A DNA stretch of 54,588 nucleotides from Bacteroides faecichinchillae JCM 17102 (GCF_000614145.1 NZ_BAKK01000032.1:1-54588), one strand, 5' to 3'. Shown: positions 1 to 7,711, counted from the stretch's first letter. Translations and numbers: made by a program. Notes: a model not told the origin generated them from the sequence alone.

Positions 1-16
1 AGAGAACAGAGAGAGA

Positions 17-991
17 ATGAATTTAGGTGAGTTTGCAGAAGAAGCAACCATTATTGAAGAAACTGCAACGCCTAAAAGGGTAAATCATTTCATTGAGGCA
101 AACACCCAAGAAGTTTCTTTAAGTCATTTGAAAAATGACTGCATTACTCCCGTTTTTGCCAAAGACAATGAGCTTACAGTAAACCATGCTGCATTTATTG
201 AAACTGTTTGGGAAGCTGCAAATTCCTACTACAATGGTGAGACTATTGGAACACCCGATATTCGTGTCTCTCACGTTATTAAGGGTCGTATTCCCGAAGC
301 TATCCACAAACCTGCCAATCAGTTGTTGGAATCTGACAAAACAATCTACTATGAAAGGGCAGCTTTCAGCATTGACATTCCTACAATCTATGAAACGGTT
401 GAGGGTAACAAGTTGAACCTTTCAATAGTGGGGGTTAGAGCCTATAACCAAATGAATCTGTATTCAAAGAAAGTTCCAGAGTTGTTTAGGTTGGCTATTG
501 GCTTTAAGAACCAAGTATGTTGCAACATGTGCATCTTTACCAATGGTTACAAGGATGATTTAAGAGTGAGCAATACAAGTGAACTTTACCGTTCTGCCTT
601 GGAACTGTTCAACAACTACAATCCTGCCAAACATCTGCATTTGATGCAACAGTTAGGCAATACTTCAATGAGTGAACACCAATTTGCACAAATATTGGGC
701 AAGGCAAGACTTTACCAATGTCTGCCACAAAGCTACCAAAAGAGACTGCCAAGAATGTTATTAACTGACACACAAATAAACAGTGTTGCAAAAGCCTACA
801 TTAATGATGAGAACTTTGGCAGCTTTGGAAATGACTTGAATATGTGGAAGTTCTACAATTTGCTCACTGGAGCAAATAAGAGTTCATATATTGATTCATT
901 CTTAGACCGCTCTTTAAACGCTACTGAAATGGCAGTTGGAATTAATGCAGCCTTGCATGGGGATGAGCATTACAAATGGTTTATTGACTAA
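17..991 (+). CDS. DUF3871 family protein
   Basis: A 324-residue soluble protein with no signal peptide or membrane segment. I recognise it as DUF3871, a family of unknown function found mainly in Bacteroides mobile elements; this rests on memory of the family, including the 'PVFAKDNE' and 'FIETVWEAA' stretches near residues 45-70. The reading frame has no stop between base 1 and the ATG at 17, so translation could begin before the window; the purine-rich stretch just before the ATG favours 17. It is followed by a small membrane peptide gene and a short integrase in the same direction. No biochemical role can be assigned. Confidence 0.7.
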   Translation: MNLGEFAEEATIIEETATPKRVNHFIEANTQEVSLSHLKNDCITPVFAKDNELTVNHAAFIETVWEAANSYYNGETIGTPDIRVSHVIKGRIPEAIHKPANQLLESDKTIYYERAAFSIDIPTIYETVEGNKLNLSIVGVRAYNQMNLYSKKVPELFRLAIGFKNQVCCNMCIFTNGYKDDLRVSNTSELYRSALELFNNYNPAKHLHLMQQLGNTSMSEHQFAQILGKARLYQCLPQSYQKRLPRMLLTDTQINSVAKAYINDENFGSFGNDLNMWKFYNLLTGANKSSYIDSFLDRSLNATEMAVGINAALHGDEHYKWFID

Positions 992-1056
992 TCAATGAGA
1001 GGACATCTATTTATTTAGGTGTCCTTTCTTTTTTAATAACTTAAAAATACTACAGA

Positions 1057-1182
1057 ATGAATGATAATGAAAAACTAGTACTATGGAGCATACTAGTAGT
1101 ATTGCTACTAATAATAATTGGTGTTATCAATCCTTTTTTATTGATACTGATTATATCTATTTTTATCTACATACAATCATAG
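1057..1182 (+). CDS. Small hydrophobic membrane peptide (41 aa)
   Basis: A short open frame after the DUF3871 gene encodes 41 residues: a charged start (MNDNEKL), then two hydrophobic stretches (about residues 8-23 and 28-40) separated by a Gly-Val-Ile-Asn-Pro turn. This would form a helical hairpin in the inner membrane. It lies 65 bases after the preceding stop on the same strand. Small double-spanning peptides can be toxins, holins or regulators, but nothing here distinguishes these. It could also be a chance AT-rich frame. Confidence 0.35.
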   Translation: MNDNEKLVLWSILVVLLLIIIGVINPFLLILIISIFIYIQS

Positions 1183-1320
1183 AATATTCACTAATATGCA
1201 AAGTGAATGTTTTGCTAGAAATCAACACATTAACTAATTGGCTAGTATGTTGGTAATGGTAAAATATTCACTTTTATTTATTTACATATAAAACAGAACA
1301 TTATGAGTTTAAAATATTCA
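1182..1320. repeat. Repeated ATATTCA motif around the integrase start
   Basis: The motif AATATTCA occurs at 1183-1190, 1263-1270 and 1313-1320, and the first copy forms an inverted pair with AGTGAAT at 1202-1208 (ATTCACT 1186-1192). Repeats next to an integrase gene are often recombinase or repressor binding sites; that reading is inference. Confidence 0.3.
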
Positions 1321-1890
1321 AGCACTACAGCAGATTATCTGGTTTGGTCTGATGCAATGAATTTAATAAGGAAATTGGCTAAAGATGGAAATTACAAAAT
1401 TTCACTTCTTATTTCTCTAGGCTGTTTCACTGGTCTAAGAATATCTGACATTCTAGCTTTGAGATGGAAACAGATACTATATACCAGTGAATTTACAGTA
1501 ATAGAGAAAAAGACAAATAAGGTGAGAACTATTAGGATAAATGCCCAACTTGGGCAGCACATTAAAGAATGCTATGAACAGATAAAGCCTATAGGAATTA
1601 ACGCACCTATTTTAGTGAGCCAAAAAGGAACTGTTTTCACTATCCAAAGAATCAATGTGATACTAAAAGAGATAAAGAAGAAATACCACTTAAAAGTGAA
1701 AAACTTTAGTTGTCATTCACTTAGAAAAACTTTTGGCAGACAAGTTTATAACATGAATAGTGACAATTCAGAACTAGCCTTAGTTAAACTTATGGAACTG
1801 TTTAATCATTCCAGCGTAACCATAACTAAAAGATACTTAGGTTTAAGGCAGGAAGAAATTCTACAAACTTATGACTGTTTGAGTTTCTAA
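1303..1890 (+). CDS. Short tyrosine recombinase (catalytic domain only)
   Basis: At 195 residues this is about half the length of usual Bacteroides integrases and consists of the catalytic domain alone. The active-site set is present: Arg46 in TGLRISD, a candidate Lys near 70-73, His138 and Arg141 in HSLR, His169 in FNHSS, and the nucleophile Tyr178 in KRYLG. There is no SAM-like core-binding or arm-binding N-terminal domain. Such proteins may act with a partner integrase, as XerC/D-like accessory recombinases, or as invertases. It sits in accessory DNA with DUF3871 upstream and a predicted structured RNA downstream. A full catalytic set argues against a decayed remnant. Confidence 0.8.
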   Translation: MSLKYSSTTADYLVWSDAMNLIRKLAKDGNYKISLLISLGCFTGLRISDILALRWKQILYTSEFTVIEKKTNKVRTIRINAQLGQHIKECYEQIKPIGINAPILVSQKGTVFTIQRINVILKEIKKKYHLKVKNFSCHSLRKTFGRQVYNMNSDNSELALVKLMELFNHSSVTITKRYLGLRQEEILQTYDCLSF

Positions 1891-1900
1891 TCTTTAGCTA

Positions 1901-1953
1901 GGTAGAATTATTCAGAAATTTGCTTTTATATGCCGACTTCTGAATTTTCTACC
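1901..1953. terminator. Two-part hairpin after the short integrase
   Basis: GGTAGA (1901-1906) pairs with TCTACC (1948-1953), and inside it TTCAGAA (1911-1917) pairs with TTCTGAA (1938-1944). It begins 10 bases after the integrase stop. There is no clear U-run after the outer stem, so it may be a weak terminator, an mRNA-end stabiliser or a recombination site. Confidence 0.4.
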
Positions 1954-2008
1954 TACTTGAAGTTATAAGGAAGAACAGCTTACCAGGTGATTTAATAAAC
2001 AATAGTTC

Positions 2009-2038
2009 TTGCTAATCAAACGTAATTTAGTAACTTTG
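2009..2038 (+). promoter_or_regulatory. Bacteroides consensus promoter for the structured RNA
   Basis: TTG at 2009-2011, a 19-base spacer, then TAACTTTG at 2031-2038, matching the Bacteroidetes -33/-7 consensus. A start near 2044 is expected. No coding frame of quality follows for over 400 bases. Confidence 0.7.
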
Positions 2039-2043
2039 TGCCA

Positions 2044-2305
2044 ATTCTAGACACCTAATGAGTTAGGGACTGGAAGGACATATTTAGTTTACGAAGAGCG
2101 TTTTACATATTATCCTAAGTTGAAATCTGGACAATTTCAAAGAATGAGGATAATAAGCAAGGACGCTCACGTCAATGTTATATACCTATCTTACAATGAT
2201 AGCCTATATATCGTTTGGCGTGGGCTATTGTTTATTACTCATTCTTGGGCAGTCCAGAGCCTCAACTTAGTAATATTCAATAGTTCCCACGCTTCTTTTA
2301 TTTTG
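2044..2305 (+). ncRNA. Predicted structured RNA with kissing loops
   Basis: About 260 bases between a consensus promoter and an intrinsic terminator. Stems seen: CCTAA 2054-2058 with TTAGG 2063-2067; an irregular rod with GAGCGTTTT 2096-2104 pairing to 2160-2168 (two GU pairs), ATTATCCT 2109-2116 with 2147-2154, and TTGAAAT 2120-2126 with 2134-2140; TATATA/CTATC 2179-2190 with 2198-2210; and a long rod with GCGTGGGCTATTG 2218-2230 pairing to 2278-2292 (two-base bulge), TATTACT 2233-2239 with 2269-2275, and TTGGGC 2245-2250 facing GCCTCAA 2259-2265. The last rod is followed by TTCTTTTATTTT. The loop CTGGAC (2127-2132) is exactly complementary to the loop GTCCAG (2252-2257), implying a kissing interaction. 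I do not recognise an Rfam family with confidence; a 6S-like or element-encoded regulatory RNA are possibilities. A further hairpin (AGCCAAT 2310-2316, ATTGGCT 2324-2330) lies just after it. Confidence 0.65.
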
Positions 2306-2472
2306 TAACAGCCAATAGGGAACATTGGCTATAATACTATGGTAAAAACAGACAGTCTATCTATCAATTAATAAGTATGCAGCTTCTTGTTGTGTTCCTC
2401 ATGCTTATTCTGAACTTATTTATTAATGCTATCTATTGGGAACATAGAGGCACAAATAAACTTAGATTAAAA

Positions 2473-2916
2473 ATGAAAACATTTAGATTAATTGGAATGG
2501 CTTTACTAGCCGTAGTAATGTGTGTGAATTTTGCTTCTTGCAGTAGTGATGAAGATTTGCCCAATGCAAAGGGAGCTATACTTGTATTAGGTGGAAATAC
2601 CCCTATAGAATATTCTGATTTCTGGATTAATGAAACAGAAGGAATAATACGAGTTAATGATGGTGGGCAATATGGAGGTACGTTCAATTTTCTTCCTTTT
2701 ACAGAAGAAATATACTTCTATTTAGTAAGTGAACATTTAGGAAAAACAATCACAAATGAAAATTTCAATAAAGAAGTATTATTCAATAATAAAGTTCCAG
2801 AAACATGCAAAACTGCATGGCGTTTATTGAATGATTATGAATACATTGCATATATTGGAGGGGACAGCATTAGAAAAGGTGCTAAGATAACTATTTTTAT
2901 TTATAACAAACGCTAA
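2473..2916 (+). CDS. Small lipoprotein of unknown function
   Basis: The frame is open from 2377, but I choose the ATG at 2473 because it gives a classic Bacteroides lipoprotein signal: MKTFRL, a hydrophobic core, then ASC-SSDED with an acidic stretch after the lipidated cysteine, a known surface-export signal in Bacteroides. The mature part (about 120 residues) is soluble and includes a Gly-rich segment near GGQYGGTF. No family is recognised. It lies downstream of the structured RNA and 12 bases before a 63-residue gene that is probably co-transcribed. Confidence 0.65.
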   Translation: MKTFRLIGMALLAVVMCVNFASCSSDEDLPNAKGAILVLGGNTPIEYSDFWINETEGIIRVNDGGQYGGTFNFLPFTEEIYFYLVSEHLGKTITNENFNKEVLFNNKVPETCKTAWRLLNDYEYIAYIGGDSIRKGAKITIFIYNKR

Positions 2917-2928
2917 TACATTCCTGCT

Positions 2929-3120
2929 ATGAACAAATACACATTACAATTTACCTATAACGGGAAAGATTATTCTTTTGCATTACAGAATCCACAAGAT
3001 TTTGATTCAAATTTAAATCAGCTTGATGCAACGGTTATTGTGGAAACAATTATAGAGAAAAAGATTCCATACCTCAAAGGTGAAAAAGTTCACAATTTGT
3101 GTTTAGTCAAAAACGAATAG
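2929..3120 (+). CDS. Hypothetical protein (63 aa)
   Basis: A short soluble protein starting MNKYTLQFTYNGKDYSF, with alternating hydrophobic residues suggesting beta strands. It follows the lipoprotein by 12 bases and ends 27 bases before a strong terminator, so the two probably form one transcript. No family is recognised. Confidence 0.55.
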   Translation: MNKYTLQFTYNGKDYSFALQNPQDFDSNLNQLDATVIVETIIEKKIPYLKGEKVHNLCLVKNE

Positions 3121-3147
3121 AAGTATAAACATCATTTATTAATAAGC

Positions 3148-3187
3148 AAAAAGCCAACCTGCCCAATTACGGATAAGTTGGCTTTTT
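3148..3187. terminator. Bidirectional terminator between convergent genes
   Basis: AAAAAGCCAAC (3148-3158) pairs perfectly with GTTGGCTTTTT (3177-3187), giving an 11-base stem with T-runs in both directions. It separates the 63-residue gene (plus strand) from a 56-residue gene on the minus strand. Confidence 0.85.
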
Positions 3188-3211
3188 CAGTTCTGAACAA
3201 ATAACATATTA

Positions 3212-3382
3212 TTAACTTTTTCTCCTTTTGAACTTTATGGATGGGGTAAGTCCATACGCACTTTCAGGAAAATATGTGCGGAGAAATTTATCACTTGCTA
3301 ATCTATAAGTGATAATAGTGTGCGTTTCCATATAATCAGGTATAAGGCATACCCTTGCATCTTTTTTCATTGAATCTTTCAT
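3212..3382 (-). CDS. Hypothetical basic protein (56 aa)
   Basis: The minus-strand frame gives MKDSMKKDARVCLIPDYMET, then THTIITYRLASDKFLR, ending in the basic tail KFKRRKS. An alternative start is the second Met, four codons in. It converges on the shared terminator at 3148-3187, which supports it being a real gene. No family is recognised; small basic proteins of this kind are common in Bacteroides mobile DNA. Confidence 0.45.
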   Translation of the reverse strand: MKDSMKKDARVCLIPDYMETHTIITYRLASDKFLRTYFPESAYGLTPSIKFKRRKS

Positions 3383-3819
3383 AGCTACAAAATTTTAAGT
3401 TTCACATATACAACTGTATTCATGATTACAGAGAATACCAAGTAATAGGAACAGATTTTCAGCAGGTAGATTTTTAAGAAGATATAGCTTTATATACCCA
3501 CTACTGATTTCTATACCGCTACTATATTATATAATGGAAATACAGTATATGAATACTTTTTAAGTAAAGAGAAAGCTACACTATACTATTATATACCATA
3601 TCATTAGATATATAAAAAACTGATGGTCAAAAGCAAAACTATAAGAAAGATTCATTGCATAACAGCGCAATATTGACTAACTTTGTGATGCAGTTCAATG
3701 CTGCAAAGAGATTATTAATTTATTGTTGAATCTATATTGGTATTCGCAAATGTGTAAACCGTAGTGTAAACCACAAGGTAAATCGAAAAAAGAAACAAAA
3801 AGGTTATAGATAGCTGTAA
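3383..3819. other. Non-coding stretch upstream of tRNA-Lys, with promoter
   Basis: I see no credible gene in this AT-rich stretch. It contains one consensus promoter: TTG at 3655-3657, a 20-base spacer and TAACTTTG at 3678-3685, with an expected start near 3691, about 130 bases before the tRNA. This probably drives the tRNA-Lys gene. Confidence 0.5.
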
Positions 3820-3938
3820 GATTCGCTAGCTCAGCAGGTTGCCTTTGAAAGTCGAGCCGTAGGCGAGGCTTTTAAAGGTCTTGAGAGACAACACTTTTAA
3901 TGTTGGGGTCCTGGGTTCGAGCCCCAGGCGGATCACCA
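3820..3938 (+). tRNA. tRNA-Lys (anticodon TTT) with a hairpin insertion in the D arm
   Basis: The acceptor stem (GATTCGC 3820-3826 with GCGGATC), anticodon arm (CAACA-CTTTTAA-TGTTG, anticodon TTT), T arm (CTGGG-TTCGAGC-CCCAG) and encoded CCA are all intact. The gene is 119 bases rather than 76. The extra 43 bases lie in the D loop after AGCAGG and fold into one continuous hairpin: 3841-3858 pairs with 3862-3879, with a tandem G-A/A-G mismatch (3854-3855 and 3865-3866) and loop GTA. The expected D-stem strand GAGC is changed to GAGA (3883-3886), leaving three pairs plus a G-A mismatch. The 3' end is the attachment site of the arsenic island. It may be a functional unusual tRNA, a processed RNA, or a dead copy. 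Confidence 0.75.
3923..3936 (+). other. Left attachment site (attL core) in the tRNA-Lys 3' end
   Basis: Sequence CCCAGGCGGATCAC, covering the T-arm 3' strand and the acceptor 3' strand. It is identical to 10224-10237. Recombination by the adjacent integrase at these repeats would excise about 6.3 kb as a circle and leave one tRNA copy. Confidence 0.75.
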
Positions 3939-3970
3939 AGAAGCTGGACAAAACCAGACAAAGAAAAGAC

Positions 3971-4010
3971 AACTCCTACAATATCAAGGTATTGTAGGAG
4001 TTTTTTCTTT
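3971..4010 (+). terminator. Intrinsic terminator after tRNA-Lys
   Basis: AACTCCTACAATA (3971-3983) pairs perfectly with TATTGTAGGAGTT (3990-4002) and is followed by TTTTCTTT: a 13-base stem with a 6-base loop. It ends the tRNA transcript 33 bases after the CCA. It lies inside the island end, so the element brought its own terminator. Confidence 0.85.
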
Positions 4011-4020
4011 GTATACTGTC

Positions 4021-4107
4021 CGTGACCGAAGACACGAAAAGGTCACTAAAAGACACACTTTCGTGACCAATTCGTGACCTGTCCACCCTCTAAGATTTTA
4101 GGTCACG
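4021..4107. repeat. Five heptamer repeats (CGTGACC/GGTCACG) before the integrase
   Basis: CGTGACC occurs at 4021-4027, 4062-4068 and 4073-4079, with inverted forms GGTCAC at 4041-4046 and GGTCACG at 4101-4107. They lie between attL and the integrase start, where arm-type integrase sites or excisionase/repressor sites are usually found. Confidence 0.6.
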
Positions 4108-4207
4108 GAATGTCCAAAATTGGCGGTTTGTTGTCTTGATTTGTCCGTACTGCAAATATCTCATTTTCAGTTTATCAATTTAAGTTTGTAACTAAAAAAA
4201 AGAGATT

Positions 4208-5433
4208 ATGAGAAGTACTTTTAAGCTACTCTATTTCGTCAAACGAAATGCAGTAAAGAAAAATGGTAACGCACCGATTATCGCACGTATCACTATCGAC
4301 CAAGTTGTAGCCCAGTTTAACACCAAGTTGGAAATAAATCCGGCTCACTGGAGCGTGGAATTAGGCAAGGCTTCCGGCAGAACCGCAGAAGCCGTACACA
4401 TCAATTCCATGCTGGAAAGTATTCGTAGCACAGTTCATCAACATTACCATGCGTTAATGGCGCAAGACGGATATGTAACCGCAGAACTGGTAAAGAACGC
4501 TTTTTTAGGCAAGATAGCAAGGGAACGGACTTTGATAGAGTTCTTCAAACAGCACAACGAACAGTATTTGCAAAAGGTTAAAATGAATACCGCAGACAAA
4601 ACCTACTCACGTTATGAACTGACAAAGAAACGACTTATGGAGTTTATGAAGTTTAAATACTCCGTTTCCGATATGCTCATTAAAGATATAAATGTGGTAT
4701 TCATTGAAGATTTCCTGTTGTATATCAAGAATAACTATGGGTGCAGCATAATACGGCTATGAAGTTCGTACAACGTTTTCGCACGGTAGTAAACTTTGCC
4801 AAGAATACGGGTTTAGTGACTGCCGACCCTTTCGGGAGTTATCGGGTAAGGTTTGAACGTACCGATAGGGATTATCTGACTATGGAAGAAATTACCACCA
4901 TTTACAACCACGAGTTTAGCTCTAAACGGTTGGAGCAGGTACGTGATTTGTTCATTTTCAGTTGTTACACGGCACTTTCCTACATTGATGTATGCGAGTT
5001 AAGGCAGGAGGACATTCGCACCGGATTTGACGGTAATTTGTGGATTATACGGAAAAGACATAAAACAAATGTTACATCTACCGTCCGATTGCTGGATATA
5101 CCAAAAGCCATATTGGAAAAGTACAAAGACAAATTGCCAAACGGTAAGATTTTACCAGTTATCAGCAATCAGAAAATGAATGATTACTTAAAAGAAATCG
5201 CAGCCATTTGCGGGATTGAAAAGACCTTGACCTATCATGTAGCGCGCCATTCGTGCGCCACTTCGGTGCTGCTCGCCAATGGTGTACCTATTGAGACAGT
5301 ATCTAAAATTTTAGGTCATACTAATATCCGGACTACTCAAATTTATGCGAGGATTACCGATTTGAAAGTAAGTGGCGACATGGAAATGTTGGCTCAAAAA
5401 CTGGACGTTCCAAATCGTACTGCCAGCCGTTAA
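4208..5433 (+). pseudogene. IntDOT-type tyrosine integrase, split by a one-base frameshift
   Basis: Two adjacent frames make one integrase. The first (184 residues, 4208-4762) has the arm-binding and core-binding domains; the second (4741-5433) has the catalytic domain with HVARHSC, LGH and the nucleophile in RTTQIYARI. At about 4747 the sequence AGCATAAT would restore one frame as AGCCATAAT, giving 408 residues reading YGCSHNTAMKF. The usual first arginine is absent (TALSYIDV), as in CTnDOT IntDOT, where a serine occupies that position. The gene lies next to tRNA-Lys and surely served the island. If the frameshift is a sequencing error the enzyme is intact. Confidence 0.85.
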
Positions 5434-5640
5434 AATCGTGTTATCGTCAGATAACAGCAAGGTGTGATTTGTGGCACACAAATCTGTTTTCCGTGCCGCA
5501 AAACACCTTGGGCAAATTCACTCCGAAGTCGTGTTGCCAATGAAAGAAAGACATTCCCTAACTAAAAATTTTTTCGCTCGTCGGGACGGGTGGTCCCGCC
5601 CCTTGCCGCTGGGCGTTCCCCGACCGATGAGTTTATTTCT
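5434..5640. other. Structured non-coding region after the integrase, candidate oriT
   Basis: A nested dyad runs from CAAGGTGT (5458-5465) to ACACCTTG (5503-5510); within it GATTTGT/ACAAATC and GGCAC/GTGCC also pair. About 5575-5630 is unusually GC-rich for this window, with GGGACGGGTGGTCCCGCCCC followed by CCTTGCCGCTGGGCGTTCC. GC-rich stretches like this occur near transfer regions of Bacteroides elements as I recall; calling it oriT is inference. An apparent minus-strand frame across it looks like chance. Confidence 0.35.
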
Positions 5641-5726
5641 GTAATTCTACAATCTTGTTTTATTGAAATATTGATAGCTTGATTGATTGAAAGCAAGATT
5701 TCAATATGGCAGGATTGAATGAAAAC

Positions 5727-5772
5727 AATAAACCATTCAATATTGATTGAAATACTGAATGGTTTATTTATT
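5727..5772. terminator. Bidirectional terminator between int and rteC
   Basis: AATAAACCATTCA (5727-5739) pairs perfectly with TGAATGGTTTATT (5756-5768). The stem is AT-rich at its base with T-rich flanks on both sides, and it separates the rightward integrase from the leftward rteC-like gene. Confidence 0.75.
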
Positions 5773-5819
5773 GCCAAGAATATAATTACTTGCGAAAAGA
5801 AAATAAAATAAAACTCGCA

Positions 5820-6686
5820 TCATGTATCGTTTTCATCCATTCTTCGGAGCAGACTTTTTTGCAATGTTTCCAAATACCGAGTTCTATTTATCTTACGGCT
5901 TCGCATTTCCAAATAAGAATGATATAAATCACCAATATCTATACTGAACACATTTTCAAAATATCCTGCAATCTCTTTTAAAGTAGCCGTTCCTTTATTA
6001 AAATCCCCATTCGCTTCTAAAGCATAAATCAGTTCTACCAACGCCCTTTTAGAGCCAGTCCAACGCAAAATAGTTTCTACAACCTGTCCGTTATCCGCTT
6101 TGCGCTGTACAATACGCTCCAATTCTTGCAATCTGTTAGTCAAATAGATTTTCAACAGTTCGTTAGTAATAATTTTAGCCACTTTAAAATCATATCCGGT
6201 TGAATATAGAGGGTCTTTATCAATATGGGAACTGTCTGTACATATTCGTAAATCGTTTTGGTTTCGGGTAAAATAGTATCTATCCAAATAAGTAGATTTA
6301 GAACGGTAATACTGGTAAAAGTCCAAATTCCTACTGAAATAGAATGTTAAACTATTTAGTTCATTGTACAGATATTCTTTTTGCGCAACATCACTACCTG
6401 TTGGGAATTTGCTTTCTATAACATAAATTTTGTTGTAGTACATATATTTACTTAATACTTCCGGCTTTAGTTCTTTAAAGAAATAGATTTCTTCCGCCTC
6501 GTCCCTAAACTGATAATTTACTGTATACTTCCTAAGTTCATCACACAAAGGTCTAATAAAACGCATCATGTGTAACGCCCTATCAATCCCTATACATTCG
6601 TCAGAATTAGAAATATTTATTTCGGTCTGTATCTGAAAGAGTAATTTACTAACGTAGCTTTTAATTGCTGCATATTCCATACTCAC
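5820..6686 (-). CDS. RteC-like regulator of element excision
   Basis: A 288-residue soluble protein that I recognise as RteC family, with the features FFKELKPEVLSKYMYYNKIY (about residues 68-87), a Phe/Tyr-rich middle and a C-terminal winged-helix-like part including WTGSKRALVELIYALEANG. In CTnDOT, RteC activates excision genes in response to the RteAB system. Here it starts 12 bases after the frame-repaired end of the ArsP-like permease on the same strand, so it is probably the last gene of the arsenic operon. It ends 48 bases before a terminator shared with the integrase. Confidence 0.85.
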   Translation of the reverse strand: MSMEYAAIKSYVSKLLFQIQTEINISNSDECIGIDRALHMMRFIRPLCDELRKYTVNYQFRDEAEEIYFFKELKPEVLSKYMYYNKIYVIESKFPTGSDVAQKEYLYNELNSLTFYFSRNLDFYQYYRSKSTYLDRYYFTRNQNDLRICTDSSHIDKDPLYSTGYDFKVAKIITNELLKIYLTNRLQELERIVQRKADNGQVVETILRWTGSKRALVELIYALEANGDFNKGTATLKEIAGYFENVFSIDIGDLYHSYLEMRSRKINRTRYLETLQKSLLRRMDENDT

Positions 6687-6698
6687 AACATATTGCGG

Positions 6699-7666
6699 CT
6701 ATAACACAATGTTATAAAGATAACCTAACATAATAATAAATAAGGTTATCAATCCAAAAAATATCCCTATCAGCCGCCAAGTCATTACTTTTTTCAACAG
6801 CGTAGCTCGGGCAATGACAGCCCAACAACTGCCATCATAAAAGCAAGCGCAGTCCCTATGGGGATACCCTTAGCTACAAAAACTTCAATTACCGGTACTA
6901 TTCCGGCAGCATTGGCATACATTGGAACAGCCAACACTACTGATAAAGGAACTGCAAACCAATTATCCTTAGACATATACTGCTCAAAAAATCCTTCCGG
7001 CACATAGCCGTGCATAAATGCACCGATACCGATTCCGATAAGGATATACAGAAGTACACCTTTGACAATGCCCCATGCTTCTTGCATGATAATCGGCAAT
7101 CGTCTAAAGAACGGAGTATGCTCTTTTTCCCATGTTCCGGAGTCGGAAGTTGAGTTTTGCTGAATTTGTTTTACCCAATCACTCAAATAAGGCTCCAATT
7201 TCATCTTGCCCAAAATAAATCCACCTACCATACCTAACAGAATACCGCTAATCACATAAATAGAAGTAATACGCAACCCAAAAGTGCCGATAAACATGGC
7301 AACAGCAACCTCATTCACCAAAGGCGAGGTTATCAAATAGGAGAATGTTACCCCTAAAGGAATCCCCCCTTTCACAAACCCAATAAACAGCGGTATGGAA
7401 GAACAGGAACAGAACGGGGTAATAGCACCAAATAAGGCTGCAAAGAAATATTGCAATCCATATAGTTTACGAGAGGTCAAATAATTGCGCAAACGTTCTA
7501 TCGGGAAATAAGCATTTATAATTCCCATTATCACGCTGATAAAAAATAATAATATCAAAATCTTTATCGTATCGTAAAAGAAGAAGTTTATAGCTTCTCC
7601 TAAAGCTGTTGAAGCATCCAAACCGAAGATGTCATACACCAGCCAATCTGCAAACCTTTGTATCAT
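6699..7666 (-). CDS. arsP: ArsP-like permease (COG0701/DUF318), frameshifted near the C terminus
   Basis: A membrane permease of the COG0701 family whose ArsP members export trivalent organoarsenicals. About eight hydrophobic segments are visible, with the family motif TPFCSCSSIP near residue 83 and a second conserved half (VPMYANAAGIVPV). The uninterrupted frame stops at 6794 after SLPELRC. Restoring one G at about 6806 (GAGCT to GAGGCT) continues it as SLPEATLLKKVMTW and a last membrane helix to a stop at 6699, giving 322 residues, the usual family length. It lies 45 bases after arsC and 12 bases before rteC. Organoarsenical specificity is inferred from family and context. Confidence 0.8.
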
Positions 7667-7711
7667 AATCCTATTATTGTTTGTAATAATACGAACATAT
7701 TACCTAAAAAA

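Noticed and set aside
2044..2305. Group II intron or retron RNA
   Set aside because: No reverse transcriptase is in the window, and I see no domain V-like element or retron msr/msd inverted ends.
2120..2308. A 62-residue plus-strand frame inside the structured RNA
   Set aside because: It runs through all the predicted stems and terminator; base pairing explains the sequence better than coding.
4021..4107. Replication origin iterons
   Set aside because: Heptamers are present but no replication initiator gene or DnaA-type boxes; an integrase site is simpler.
5562..5777. A 71-residue minus-strand open frame across the GC-rich block
   Set aside because: It spans a terminator hairpin and palindromic DNA, its translation is low in protein-like character, and it has no promoter.
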